NCBI RefSeq assembly: GCF_000756615.1
Contig: NZ_CP009288.1
Coordinates: forward strand, 5,952,001-6,016,000
From: Paenibacillus durus
GTDB taxonomy: Bacteria > Bacillota > Bacilli > Paenibacillales > Paenibacillaceae
Direction of reading: 5' to 3'
Length of the DNA stretch: 64,000 nucleotides
Positions 1 through 8,531 of the stretch are shown piece after piece. Position 1 is the first letter of the stretch, and each line of letters begins with the position of its first letter. The position numbers and the translations under genes are program-made. Under the pieces are notes generated by a model. That model made no database searches, was not told the origin of the DNA, and saw nothing but the letters and a program-made list of their open reading frames with translations.

Positions 1-126
1 AGTTTGATTTTTAATACTATATTATAAAATTATGCGTACTTTTCTAAATTCAATATACATTTTAATATAACACTCATACGGCACTTAATAAAGCGTCGTA
101 AGCCAATACAAAGGGAGAGTGGAGTC

Positions 127-915
127 ATGTCAAAGAAGGTATTGATTGTTTATGCGCACCCCGAGCCCACTTCGTTAACTAGCCAGTTCGTTGAGACAGC
201 TGTGCAAACACTTCAGGAGCAAGGGCACGAAGTCATGTTGTCCGATCTGTACGGAATGGACTGGAAGGCCGTGTTCGATGGGCGCGACTTCCCGGATCGA
301 GCCAATCCAGAACGATTATCCTTTATTAAAGAGTCAGCGCACGCCTATTCGACTGGCCGTCAAACGGCAGACGTCGCATTGGAGCAACAGAAGCTTCTTG
401 CTGCCGACGCGGTGATCTTGCAGTTTCCTCTGTGGTGGTTCAGCATGCCGGCTATTCTCAAGGGTTGGGTAGAACGGGTATTCGCTTTTGGTTTCGCATA
501 TGGCTTTAAGGGCGAAGGGAATCGCTATCGCTACGGCGATGGCATTCTAAAGGGGAAGCGGGCTATGCTGTCCGTGGCCGCCGGAGGGCCCGAGAAGGAT
601 TATTCGCCGCGAGGAATCAATGGACCGCTGGAGCAATTGCTGTTCCCCATTACTCACGGCATCCTCTTCTACCCCGGAATGGATGTGTTGCCTACCCATG
701 CCGTCTACGGAACCGATCGCATGACGGCAGCCGACATAGACGCGGCGATGGCAGCCTGGCGCTTGCATCTCGAGCGCCTATTCGAGGAGGAGCCCATTCC
801 GTTCCGACATCAGAACGGCGGGGATTATCCGGACAGCCATGTGCTTGCAAGCGACATCGCAATCGGACGGACCGGCTTGACGGCTCACATTGCCGAAAGC
901 GCGGCGCCTCTATGA
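127..915 (+). CDS. NAD(P)H dehydrogenase (quinone), flavodoxin-like fold
   Basis: A soluble FMN-dependent quinone/NAD(P)H oxidoreductase of the MdaB/KefF/YwrO type, 262 residues. Seen directly: the N-terminal beta strand and phosphate loop KVLIVYAHPEPTS (residues 4-16), which in this fold binds the FMN phosphate, and the family signature QFPLWWFSMPAILKGW (about residues 99-114), which forms the dimer and quinone pocket. The ATG follows a GGGAGAG ribosome site. The protein is slightly longer than short MdaB proteins because of an extra C-terminal stretch with no recognisable motif. It is the only rightward complete gene at this end and has no operon partner in the window. Family known, substrate not; a role in quinone or xenobiotic detoxification is inference. 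Confidence 0.85.
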   Translation: MSKKVLIVYAHPEPTSLTSQFVETAVQTLQEQGHEVMLSDLYGMDWKAVFDGRDFPDRANPERLSFIKESAHAYSTGRQTADVALEQQKLLAADAVILQFPLWWFSMPAILKGWVERVFAFGFAYGFKGEGNRYRYGDGILKGKRAMLSVAAGGPEKDYSPRGINGPLEQLLFPITHGILFYPGMDVLPTHAVYGTDRMTAADIDAAMAAWRLHLERLFEEEPIPFRHQNGGDYPDSHVLASDIAIGRTGLTAHIAESAAPL

Positions 916-1080
916 CTGGAGCCTGATGGGGAGAGTGTAATGGAACTCGCAGCCGGAAGGCAATGCCCAGAAGGGGCGTCAAGTATTTTGTTCAGAAGGG
1001 AAATCTACTTTAATCGAGAAAGATTACAGTATACAAGTCAATGGCGGCCCTTTTATGAACGCTTTACGTAGTAATCGGAT

Positions 1081-1553
1081 AGGAGGCTATCCATTAGTTG
1101 GATAGCCGACCTTCCACACCACCGTACGTACCGTTCGGTATACGGCGGTTCAACCGTTTGAGTGCAATTGACGAAGACGCTCGTACTGTGCAGGGAAGTC
1201 ATAATATCCTGCCTGTGCGAGCTTTTCGTTTGTTATGGAACGGGACAGGACGGGGCTCCCGGCAACACGCCAGTAACCCAGCCGAGTATTTCCCATAGGT
1301 ACGCTTGCCCTCCCGGGATGCCCAGCCTTCTCAGGTTTTGCACCCTCGTTCTTGGCTTCTTCCACTGTTTCCAGGTGTACATACGGAATCTTCGGCGCAG
1401 CCATTCGTTCCAGCTTTGCAGAATTCGCTTCATATCTGCCACATAGTAGTAGCCCAGCCATCCGCGGATAAAGGCCTTTACCTCCTCCATCACCCTGCGT
1501 ACATTCCTGCCTTGACTGCGACTCGTCAGTTCTTTCAGCTTTCTCTTTATGTT
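1081..1553 (-). mobile_element. Group II intron 3' remnant: maturase C-terminus plus domains V/VI
   Basis: Read leftwards, the translation from about 1553 gives the maturase (domain X) end of an LtrA-type reverse transcriptase, with LKELTSRSQGRNVRR, GWLGYYYVADMK and RRFRMYTWKQWKK. A frameshift near 1240-1260 moves the last part (NEKLAQAGYYDFPAQYERLRQ) into another frame. Beyond the stop lies a stem-loop with CCGCCGTATACC opposite GGTACGTACGGTGG (about 1113-1148), which looks like intron domain V. A second stem, GGCTATCC/GGATAGCC (about 1084-1108), looks like domain VI. The reverse-transcriptase catalytic part is missing: at 1553 the homology stops and a serine recombinase tail begins on the other strand. 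A dead remnant. Confidence 0.8.
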
Positions 1554-2222
1554 ATGGGGGATCGCAAAAAATACTCCAGCAAATATCCACTCAGCAGCAA
1601 AGTCTTTTGCGGATGCTGTGGTGCCAATTTCAAACGCCGAACCTGGAACAGCAATAATCCATCCAAAAAGGTAGTATGGCAATGTCGAACGTATGTGAAT
1701 GAAGGAAAAGAAGCATGCGATTCTAAGTCGGTTGATGAGCAAGGTTTGCAGAATGCGTTTGTCCGAGTATTCAATCGAATGTATGAGAATAAGGAAGCAT
1801 TTATCCAAACGTTGAAAGCGAACATTGAATCGGTACTTACTAGTAGGGCAGGGCAAGAACCATTATTGGAAATCGCGCGACATATAGAACAGTTGAAATC
1901 GGACTTGAAGGGACTTGTGAATTTCAAGTTAAGAAATCAGATTGATGAGGCCGTATACAGTGAAGAAAACGTGAGAATCTCAAGTGAGCTGAACGAACTT
2001 CGGCAACAGAAAATCCTGCTGGAGAAGGATAACGACCAAAAGACACAAATCAAGGATCGTGTAGATGAAATGATTCAGGTATTAAGTATACGGCAAGATG
2101 TACTGATACAATTTGATGATAACTTATTCAATGCGTTGGTGGAGAAGATAACGATTCTCTCGCCAACGCATTTTATTTTTACCATGAAGGGCGGCTTGAA
2201 CATAGACGAAATCTTGGACTAG
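1554..2222 (+). pseudogene. Large serine recombinase, C-terminal remnant (zinc ribbon and coiled coil)
   Basis: The open frame starts abruptly at the intron junction with RKKYSSKYPLSSKVFCGCCG. This is the usual entry to the recombinase zinc-ribbon domain, with the metal-binding pattern FCGCCG...WQC...EACDS. It is followed by a long coiled coil (roughly the last 120 residues, rich in ELNELRQQKILLEK) as in large serine integrases. The N-terminal catalytic domain with its serine nucleophile and the recombinase domain are absent, so it cannot recombine DNA. The ATG at 1554 has no ribosome site and is probably coincidental. It is one of three recombinase tails in this window, all rightward. Confidence 0.8.
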
Positions 2223-2233
2223 CGAAGCATAGG

Positions 2234-2521
2234 CTAACGAACATTTGCAGGTTGCATGACGGGAAGGATTAAGCGAATCCCGTCTTTGACTCCTTCGATA
2301 TAGATCGACTGCTTGTGCTGGCTTTGCTGATATCCCATCACTTCTTCCCATTCGGATAACAAATGCTGAATTTCATCACTTTGGCGACTTTTGAATTGAT
2401 TCATTTGCGTGAATAGATTCTTGTCCTCTGTTGAATATGAGGCTTGTTGCTCACTGGCAAGTTCTAATTGATAAAATCGCTGGCGTAATGCTTCGAGAAA
2501 CCAATCTGGCCAATTTGTCAT
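2234..2521 (-). CDS. Small hypothetical protein
   Basis: 95 residues, acidic and helical, with a Trp-rich start (MTNWPDWFLEALRQRFYQ) and a central LLSEWEEVMGYQQ segment. There is no signal peptide, membrane segment or recognisable domain. The start is supported by GGGAGGG about 9 bases upstream. It converges with the recombinase remnant, their stops 12 bases apart. The pattern WP.WFLE.LRQRFYQLE with a conserved late GVKDGIR motif looks like a small conserved Bacillota family often carried near phage or integrative genes; that is recollection, not proof. Function unknown. Confidence 0.6.
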   Translation of the reverse strand: MTNWPDWFLEALRQRFYQLELASEQQASYSTEDKNLFTQMNQFKSRQSDEIQHLLSEWEEVMGYQQSQHKQSIYIEGVKDGIRLILPVMQPANVR

Positions 2522-2703
2522 AGCACATTTCCCTCCCGTGGTTTGAGTGTGTGTATGTTAACTCTGATGGGGAGGGATGACAAGTTATTGTTTTGTGTAG
2601 TGAGCTGTTAAATTATCTTTAAAATATATTATTATTCATTAAGAAAATTTATGTTTATATGTAAATATAAACATAAAAAATATCCTATTTAAGTTATAAG
2701 GAT

Positions 2704-2750
2704 AACAAAAAACAGGTCAATCATGGTATCTGACCATAATCAACCTGTTC
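2704..2750 (-). terminator. Intrinsic terminator of the orphan toxin-immunity cassette
   Basis: The interrupted palindrome AACAGGT...ATGGT-loop-ACCAT...ACCTGTT (2711-2749) is followed, on the minus strand, by TTTTTTG. It lies about 155 bases after the stop of the immunity gene and closes the leftward transcript. The 2522-2904 stretch otherwise holds only AT-rich DNA. Confidence 0.75.
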
Positions 2751-2904
2751 AGCGTAATGAAGTAACATTATTTAGTTATAAAATTCAAGCATTAATGTGC
2801 GTATAAACAAAATGGAGAAATCTTTATACGTGTATTACATGCGTTACAAGTGTTATTGGTTGAATGATGGGTTCATTCGGCACTGGGTGGACGTTTTGAA
2901 TAGA

Positions 2905-3369
2905 CTATCTTTCCTCTCGGCACAAATGAAGATATTGACCGAAGTCAGGGAAAACATCCCAATTTTTCTCAAGGGTATCTTTAGCCTCACGTTCCTCGAC
3001 TGAACCGGTTTTAAAATCTCTCTTTTCCATTGCTATATAGCCATCTTCTCGGAAGCCTATAATCAAACTGTTTAATTCGTTGTCGGTTTCATCATCATAT
3101 TCCCAATACATGGCTGTTCTTAAAAAAAGTTTACCACCACTCATAATTTCAAAATCATAATTCAGATACTTACGAGTCAGTTCATCATAAAAACCCACCG
3201 AAACCCATTCTTTTGTCACATTTACAATATACTTAGGGTTTTCATCCTCGATTAATACTGCCGTATATTGTTGTTTTTTTTGATGATGTAGGGATGCAGT
3301 AGGTTCATCGAAAATATTCCATGGCTTCTTTTTGATGTCTGACCATTCGTCACAATAATATATTTGCAT
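2905..3369 (-). CDS. Putative immunity protein for the orphan toxin
   Basis: About 154 residues, acidic, no signal peptide or membrane segment, so cytoplasmic. No family was recognised. The call rests on position: it starts at the toxin stop codon (ATG at 3369 five bases past it, or TTG at 3375 overlapping it) and is the last gene before a terminator. That is the standard layout of polymorphic toxin-immunity pairs. Visible features are an aromatic N-terminus (MQIYYCDEWSDIKKKPWNIF), a central beta-rich part (PKYIVNVTKEWVSVGFYDE), and an acidic C-terminal half that could mask a basic toxin surface. GGAAGG lies upstream within the toxin gene, giving translational coupling. Specific neutralisation of the adjacent toxin is inference. 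Confidence 0.6.
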   Translation of the reverse strand: MQIYYCDEWSDIKKKPWNIFDEPTASLHHQKKQQYTAVLIEDENPKYIVNVTKEWVSVGFYDELTRKYLNYDFEIMSGGKLFLRTAMYWEYDDETDNELNSLIIGFREDGYIAMEKRDFKTGSVEEREAKDTLEKNWDVFPDFGQYLHLCREER

Positions 3370-3371
3370 AA

Positions 3372-5195
3372 TCAATTATACACCTTCCCGTTAATATCCC
3401 TAATAGTAATTTTGTTTTTCGTTGCTTCATCAAGAACCGACTGCGGAATTGGTTTGTTTTGAACTGGTATTTCCAGTATCAATTCACCTTTAAGTCGTCC
3501 ACCTTTCAGAGCATTCGGATTAAAAGGACCATTTGATACTTTAGAACCCGATGAATATTTTTGAGTAAGTTCTCTCAAATAGCCTATAGCCGTACTTTCT
3601 TTCACTTCACTTAGTTGTGTAAACTTTCTCGATACTATTTCCTTGTTGGGAACATACGAGTCAACTACGAACTTTTTGCCTCCCACTTCTTTTGCTTCCA
3701 ACTCAACTTCATTATAAGGGTAACGAGGACGATTTTCCTTATTAAAATTGTTTCCGGCTTCCCACCGATCTTTAAGCCAATCCGGCAGGGAGTTCTTTTT
3801 AGGTGGAGCATCACCCGCACCCTCAGAACTTCTACCCGTATACTCCCCTGATTCTAACGCATTTTTTTGCCTTTGTCTTTCTGGCGAGAGATTTCCACCT
3901 GAACCGTTGGAGGTCGAGTGAAGGTCAGGACCCTGACCGTGGAAATCCCAATGTCCACCCGCAGTTGCAGGAGTAAGGGAGCCAAACTTCAGGTTCATCT
4001 TTTGGGCTATGCTTTGTAGAAAGCTTTCCAGGGATGCGGGACTATTCGGGATGCTGATGGCATGGGTTTTTAATTTTCCATCCCCGGCCTTGGCTAGAGC
4101 GGAGTCTGCTTTCGCTGTGTCCCCGAGTAATGCAGCGGGGCCGCTTTTCCCGCCGTTTTGTTCCTTCACATCCTTGTGTCCTTTAGACAGAGAGGCTTCT
4201 TCTTTGCCCAGCTTTCCTAGATTCCTAGCGAGTTTAGCTCCTCCCTTAACAACCGTAAATATATCTACTGCACGTTCCACTGCTTTTATACTGTCATATC
4301 CCGCATCGTAACTTTCCTGTTTGGTATCGGTCAACGGGTTGGGGATGAAATTATCCCATTTTTTTACGAAAGGTTCTGTCACGCTATCCCATACATAATT
4401 AGCGTCATTTTTAGCTTCATTTCCAACGTTGATAAATCCTTGTTTTACGTCAGGTGCGTTCTTAATGATTTCGACATACCGAGCACCTTTCTCAACGCCT
4501 TTTTCAATACCCAGCTTAATCCCTTCTACTGTCTCGTTGCGTTCCAGAAACCCTTTGCCTGTGACGTTACCAGGCATGACCAAAGGAGTCATGACCATGA
4601 CCCCGATGTCTGCTACATCGACAGCCGAGTTCCAGACTCCTTTCATAAAATCGACAGATGCATCCCATTCTCCCTTCAGCGTTTGACCTACATTACCAAG
4701 AACAATACTTCCCATAACCGCTTGGATTCCCTTTTCAGCCACCTGCTTCTCAAAATCAGATAAGAGCGGCTCCGGATAGTATTGATGAAGCGAAGCTTGA
4801 AGCAAAATTTCAGAGCTAAGGTTGTTCACGCCTTCTTCAAGGTCCAGTGTGTCAGTCATCGTATGGAGGTGCAGACCATCGGTCCCCTTGAGCAGGATAC
4901 TTCCGGCCGAGAGACTAAGGCTTCCTGTCGCTTGAATCAACATATTCTGTGTGCTCTGAAGACTCACGCCGTGACCGGTATTCATGGATATGTACAGCGA
5001 ACCTTCCTGAGCGCTTATGTTCAGCGCTGAGTTCCCTAAGGACACTTCTTTTCCTTGCGGATTCGCGAAGGATTTGACCCCGGGATCAGCCATTTTACGA
5101 TGGTGCCGTTCAGTAGGCGTTTCCGTCGCTGCTCCCTGGATCGTGGGAGAGCAGCATGTGACGAGGCTGTACGCACCGATGAATAACCATGGCAT
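3372..5195 (-). CDS. Orphan cassette toxin: spike tail, pre-toxin region and variable C-terminal toxin
   Basis: The meaningful protein begins around the hinge RHHRKMADPGVKSFANPQGK; residues before it are read out of the spike frame. In order it has a beta-helical needle (SLYISMNTGHGVSLQS, then QATGSLSLSAGSILLKG), a helical linker with NPLTDTKQESYDAGYDS, a pre-toxin segment shared with the other cassette (DGKLKTHAISIPNSPASLES; GGHWDFHG; NALESGEYTGRSSEG), then a cassette-specific toxin from about SLPDWLKDRW. The toxin ends FVVDSYVPNKEIVSRKFTQL...LILEIPVQNKPIPQSV...ITIRDINGKVY. This type recurs at the ends of Rhs- and LXG-like proteins; a restriction-endonuclease-like fold is possible but unproven. 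The frame is offset +1 from the spike fragment upstream. Confidence 0.65.
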   Translation of the reverse strand: MPWLFIGAYSLVTCCSPTIQGAATETPTERHHRKMADPGVKSFANPQGKEVSLGNSALNISAQEGSLYISMNTGHGVSLQSTQNMLIQATGSLSLSAGSILLKGTDGLHLHTMTDTLDLEEGVNNLSSEILLQASLHQYYPEPLLSDFEKQVAEKGIQAVMGSIVLGNVGQTLKGEWDASVDFMKGVWNSAVDVADIGVMVMTPLVMPGNVTGKGFLERNETVEGIKLGIEKGVEKGARYVEIIKNAPDVKQGFINVGNEAKNDANYVWDSVTEPFVKKWDNFIPNPLTDTKQESYDAGYDSIKAVERAVDIFTVVKGGAKLARNLGKLGKEEASLSKGHKDVKEQNGGKSGPAALLGDTAKADSALAKAGDGKLKTHAISIPNSPASLESFLQSIAQKMNLKFGSLTPATAGGHWDFHGQGPDLHSTSNGSGGNLSPERQRQKNALESGEYTGRSSEGAGDAPPKKNSLPDWLKDRWEAGNNFNKENRPRYPYNEVELEAKEVGGKKFVVDSYVPNKEIVSRKFTQLSEVKESTAIGYLRELTQKYSSGSKVSNGPFNPNALKGGRLKGELILEIPVQNKPIPQSVLDEATKNKITIRDINGKVYN

Positions 5196-5880
5196 CGTCT
5201 TCGTCCGCGGTGGGAAAATACAGCTTCACCTGCGCGCCTTTTTCCGGCATAAGATACCACACCTGATTGCCTTCAGCGGAGTAGGGGAACCACTGGGCAT
5301 CTGTGGGGTCCTGCTGGTCGTCCATATCCAAATGCAGCCGAACCTGGTTGCGGCTCACTTCCAGTATTTTGCCTTCAATCGCCGCTCCAATGAGGGTCTG
5401 ATTATAGGTTTTGGCAACGGTCACGCCTTGAGGCAAGGCGCATTCATACGACCAGGTCATGACGCCGCTTGTCATCGTGCCGGTCCGTTTAGTAATGACG
5501 TAGGTGAGGTTAGAGCGCTTGATTTCATCGCCCGGCTGCAAGATTTCAGGCCATTCGAAGGTATACCCTGTATAGTCGCTGGCCGAGGTAGGGGTCCTTC
5601 CGTTAGCCGCATGGTTGAAATAGGATGAAATTCGCCGCCACATCCGAAACGGCGCATCCTCTAAAGCGATCTGGCGTCTTGCTTCCGGAATCCCGATCCA
5701 GATTTGAATCCGGTGAGCCGTGATATTCGGCAGAAGCATAGCTCCGGCATGGGAAGCCAGACGTTTTAAAAAGCCCCAGTCTGTTTCTTGATACTGCATG
5801 ATAAATTGGTTCGTCGGTCGACTCCCGAACGCTTCATCCAATTTATCCGAGCCGGAATAATCGGAGAATACCTCTTGCAT
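5110..5880 (-). pseudogene. Orphan VgrG/gpD-like spike fragment (N-terminus missing)
   Basis: It matches the C-terminal two thirds of the spike gene at 8291-9529 with no insertion or deletion: bases 5151-5865 align with 8422-9136. Conserved spike motifs are present (QFIMQYQETDWGFLKRL, GAAIEGKILEVSRNQVRLHL, DDQQDPTDAQWFPYS). The first ~135 residues of the intact copy are absent; similarity ends just past 5865 and the frame starts at an ATG with no ribosome site. At the other end it runs out of frame into its toxin at about 5140-5150. It cannot form a complete spike. It looks like a displaced toxin tip whose spike segment serves as homology to the intact upstream gene. Confidence 0.75.
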
Positions 5881-6044
5881 GATACTTGTCTGCTTGGTCT
5901 CTTAACTCACATACTTACTGATAAAATGTCCTGATTTACTCTCTAATCGCTTCATACTCTGTTGTTCCTAATAGTCAAGCCTTTTTTTCTGCTGCCTGTA
6001 CCTGTTTTGTCAATGTCTATCTTCCTCCTATAATTTTATACATG
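5881..6044. other. Intergenic gap between the two toxin cassettes
   Basis: There is no complete gene. On the minus strand an AGGAGG site (near 6028) precedes a TTG and twelve codons ending in a stop (about 6017-5979). This may be the vestige of the gene start replaced when the orphan cassette arrived. A TATAAAATTATA stretch sits just upstream and could act as a weak promoter for the orphan cassette. Confidence 0.35.
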
Positions 6045-6090
6045 AAAAAAGCTTATTCCTACTCATGATTCAAGTTGGAATAAGCTTTTG
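6045..6090 (-). terminator. Terminator after the cassette 2 immunity gene
   Basis: Stem AAAAGCTTATTCC / GGAATAAGCTTTT with a 17-base loop and a T tract on the minus strand. It ends the main effector transcript, so the orphan cassette beyond it is probably poorly transcribed unless it has its own promoter. Confidence 0.8.
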
Positions 6091-6231
6091 AAAGTTCATC
6101 AAGTGTTTTGCCAAATTATTTGTGTTTGGTTTGTTGGTTGTTGTACGATTCTGCTTTTAAGATGTAAACCCGATAATATACAGAATACCTTTAAGGAATT
6201 AGATGTTTTTATCAATCATTGATTGTTGGTA

Positions 6232-6633
6232 TTACTGATTGTTATATTTTACACTTCCAATGTACTTAAACGAATAGTTATTATTACTTATCTCGTTGGT
6301 GTTTATGGAATTATATTCAAAATTATATAAAAGAATTGCACAATTGGTTCCCTTGTTAAGTCCGTTTCCAAACGTTGTTATATAATTTGGAATAACTATG
6401 TCTTCGTAAGAACAACCAGCTATTAGTTCATCAAGATGAAGAAGTTCTTTTTCGTGGAAAACGCGTTCTATAAAATATTCATCAAATTCATCCATATCTA
6501 TGTTAAAATCCTTAATAAATTGAGAAGGTAGGCATTCTCCTTCTTGATCATAGATAAGAGTAACATATTTCATTAATTCATTATCACTTTTTATCGAACC
6601 AACCCATAAAGAAACAATCCCCTCTTTTTCCAA
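6232..6633 (-). CDS. Putative immunity protein for toxin 2
   Basis: 133 residues. The likely start is TTG at 6633, six to seven bases after a strong GGAGGG site and 30 bases beyond the toxin stop. It is acidic and Asn/Ile-rich, without signal peptide or membrane segment. There is no recognisable domain; visible features are the acidic segment FIKDFNIDMDEFDEYFIERVF and a C-terminal beta-rich FEYNS...NNNYSFKYIGSVKYNNQ. Assignment as immunity protein comes from its place directly behind the toxin and before a terminator. It shows no similarity to the other cassette's immunity protein, as expected for cognate partners of different toxins. Confidence 0.6.
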   Translation of the reverse strand: MEKEGIVSLWVGSIKSDNELMKYVTLIYDQEGECLPSQFIKDFNIDMDEFDEYFIERVFHEKELLHLDELIAGCSYEDIVIPNYITTFGNGLNKGTNCAILLYNFEYNSINTNEISNNNYSFKYIGSVKYNNQ

Positions 6634-6662
6634 TTCAATCCCTCCAATTTATCAATCTTTCA

Positions 6663-8531
6663 TCAATCCAACCTAAGACCTTGCGGTAAAGAATTTATGC
6701 CACCTTTGAGCCTATAGTTTGCCCAGTTATTCAATCTTCGTATGAATGTTTCATAGTCTGTTGAAGAATCTATTATTGCTAATAATTCATTATGTGCTGC
6801 AGTGGAACCTAACCCACCGTGTTTCCCGGGAGGATTCACAAACTCAACTTCACTGATTACAGTTCTCAAGTCTCTAATTTGTTCAGAACTAATACCCCAC
6901 CTTTTAAATACAGGGGCACGTGAAACCAAGTGCCATTCATGCATTCCACCTGGTGCTCTAAGTTGTCTCTCGATTTTCTTCCTAATTGATTTATTTTGCC
7001 AAAGTTCATCAAGTTGATCTGCTGTCAATCCGTTGAACCAGTCATTAAATTTACCGCTTGCAACTGTAGGAACTGAATTATCGAGTCGTTTACCATCACC
7101 CGGCCCCTCAGCACTTCTACCCGTATACTCCCCTGATTCTAGCGCATTTTTTTGCTTTTGTCTTTCCGGAGAGAGATTTCCACCCGAACCTTTGGATGGG
7201 TTATGAAGGTCAAAATCCAGATCATGGAAATCCCAATGTCCACCGGCTGTTGCAGGAGTATGGGAGCCAAACCCCAGGTTCATCTTTTGGGCTATGCTTT
7301 GCAGGAAATCTTCCAGGGAAGCGGGACTGTTCGGGATGCGGATGGCATGGGTTTTTAATTTTCCATCTCCGGCTGCGAGATCGGGAAGCCCTTCCTTTTT
7401 TTCCAGCTGTCCAAGCATTGCGGATATTCCTGATTTTTCGGCGCGTTCACCGACTTGTTTACCGACTCGTTCACCGAACTTCCCTGGTTTCAACTTACGG
7501 AAAAATTTCATCGGTGCTGTAAACGCTTGTTCTCCGGGAATGAGCGTGGCGGCGAGATCCAACTCGGCAAAGGCAGCTTGTACTGCTGTCTGTCCCGCCC
7601 GGTAATTTTCTTCCGGTGTGCTGGTTAACGGATTTAACCATTTGTTCCGCTCTCTTTCCATAAGAAGCTCCATGGTGTCCTTGACATGATCTAAAGCATC
7701 GTTCTTCATTTCCCTTATGGATGTATTTCTAACGTAGCTGACGGTGTCTAACATCCCTTTAAAGGTAGCATTTCGTTCTTCAAGAGGGGCGACTTCTTTT
7801 CCATGATTCAGGATGGAGTAAGTTCTTCGCATGTCCTCATCGTTTTGTCCCGTTAAGACTATATCGCCTATATCGACGACAAAGTTCCATAGTCCCTTCG
7901 CATAACCAAGTAAGTCATGCTTCGCTCCGTGTGCATAGTTATCCACATTCGTCAGCTTGCGTTGATCTAAGACTACGTCGATTCCGAGTTTCGCGACTTG
8001 CTGCTCAAAGCTCGAAAGGAGCGGCTCCGGATAGGACTGATGCATTGAGGCCTTAAGCAAAATTTCCGAGCTAAGGTTGTTCACGCCTTCTTCAAGGTCC
8101 AGCGCATCGGTTGTTGTATTCAGGTGCAGACCATCGGTCCCCTTGAGCAAGATGCTTCCGGCGGAGAGACTAAGGCTGCCTGTCGCTTGAATCTGCATAT
8201 TCTGAGTGCTCTGAAGACTCACGCCGTGACCGGTATTCATGGATATGTACAGCGAGCCTTCCTGAGCGCTTATGTTCAGCTCGGAGTTCCCTAAGGACAC
8301 TTCTTTTCCCTGCGGATTCGCGAAGGATTTGACCCCGGGATCGGCCATTTTACGATGGTGCCGTTCGGCAGGCGTTTCCGCTGCTGCTCCCTGGGTCGTA
8401 TGGGAAGGAGGGAGAGGGAGAGCAGCATGTGACGAGGCTGTACGCACCGATGAATAACCATGGCATCGTCTTCGTCCGCGGTGGGAAAATACAGCTTCAC
8501 CTGCGCGCCTTTTTCCGGCATAAGATACCAC
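6663..8531 (-). CDS. Spike-linked polymorphic toxin 2 (probable His-rich nuclease-type C-terminus)
   Basis: The genuine protein begins near the hinge RHHRKMADPGVKSF (8348 and upstream); the first ~55 residues of this frame overlap the spike gene out of frame. The layout matches the orphan: beta-helix needle, helical linker (NPLTSTPEENYRAGQ), pre-toxin (DGKLKTHAIRIPNSPASLED; GGHWDFHD; NALESGEYTGRS). A different toxin follows from about KFNDWFNGLTADQLDELW. Its core GGMHEWHLVSRAPVFKRWG and GKHGGLGSTAAHNELL carries several histidines and an asparagine, as in HNH/His-Me finger nuclease toxins; that identification is tentative. The frame is offset -1 from the spike ORF; the two could make one 5'-spike-toxin-3' protein only through a frameshift near 8398-8421. 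Confidence 0.65.
   Translation of the reverse strand: MVSYAGKRRAGEAVFSHRGRRRCHGYSSVRTASSHAALPLPPSHTTQGAAAETPAERHHRKMADPGVKSFANPQGKEVSLGNSELNISAQEGSLYISMNTGHGVSLQSTQNMQIQATGSLSLSAGSILLKGTDGLHLNTTTDALDLEEGVNNLSSEILLKASMHQSYPEPLLSSFEQQVAKLGIDVVLDQRKLTNVDNYAHGAKHDLLGYAKGLWNFVVDIGDIVLTGQNDEDMRRTYSILNHGKEVAPLEERNATFKGMLDTVSYVRNTSIREMKNDALDHVKDTMELLMERERNKWLNPLTSTPEENYRAGQTAVQAAFAELDLAATLIPGEQAFTAPMKFFRKLKPGKFGERVGKQVGERAEKSGISAMLGQLEKKEGLPDLAAGDGKLKTHAIRIPNSPASLEDFLQSIAQKMNLGFGSHTPATAGGHWDFHDLDFDLHNPSKGSGGNLSPERQKQKNALESGEYTGRSAEGPGDGKRLDNSVPTVASGKFNDWFNGLTADQLDELWQNKSIRKKIERQLRAPGGMHEWHLVSRAPVFKRWGISSEQIRDLRTVISEVEFVNPPGKHGGLGSTAAHNELLAIIDSSTDYETFIRRLNNWANYRLKGGINSLPQGLRLD

Noticed and set aside
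1098..1446. Short rightward frames at 1098-1446
   Set aside because: They are antisense to the group II intron maturase and domain V remnant.
8398..8421. Simple hexanucleotide phase-variation tract
   Set aside because: Gain or loss of a TCTCCC unit changes length by six and keeps the frame, so it cannot by itself switch the fusion on or off.
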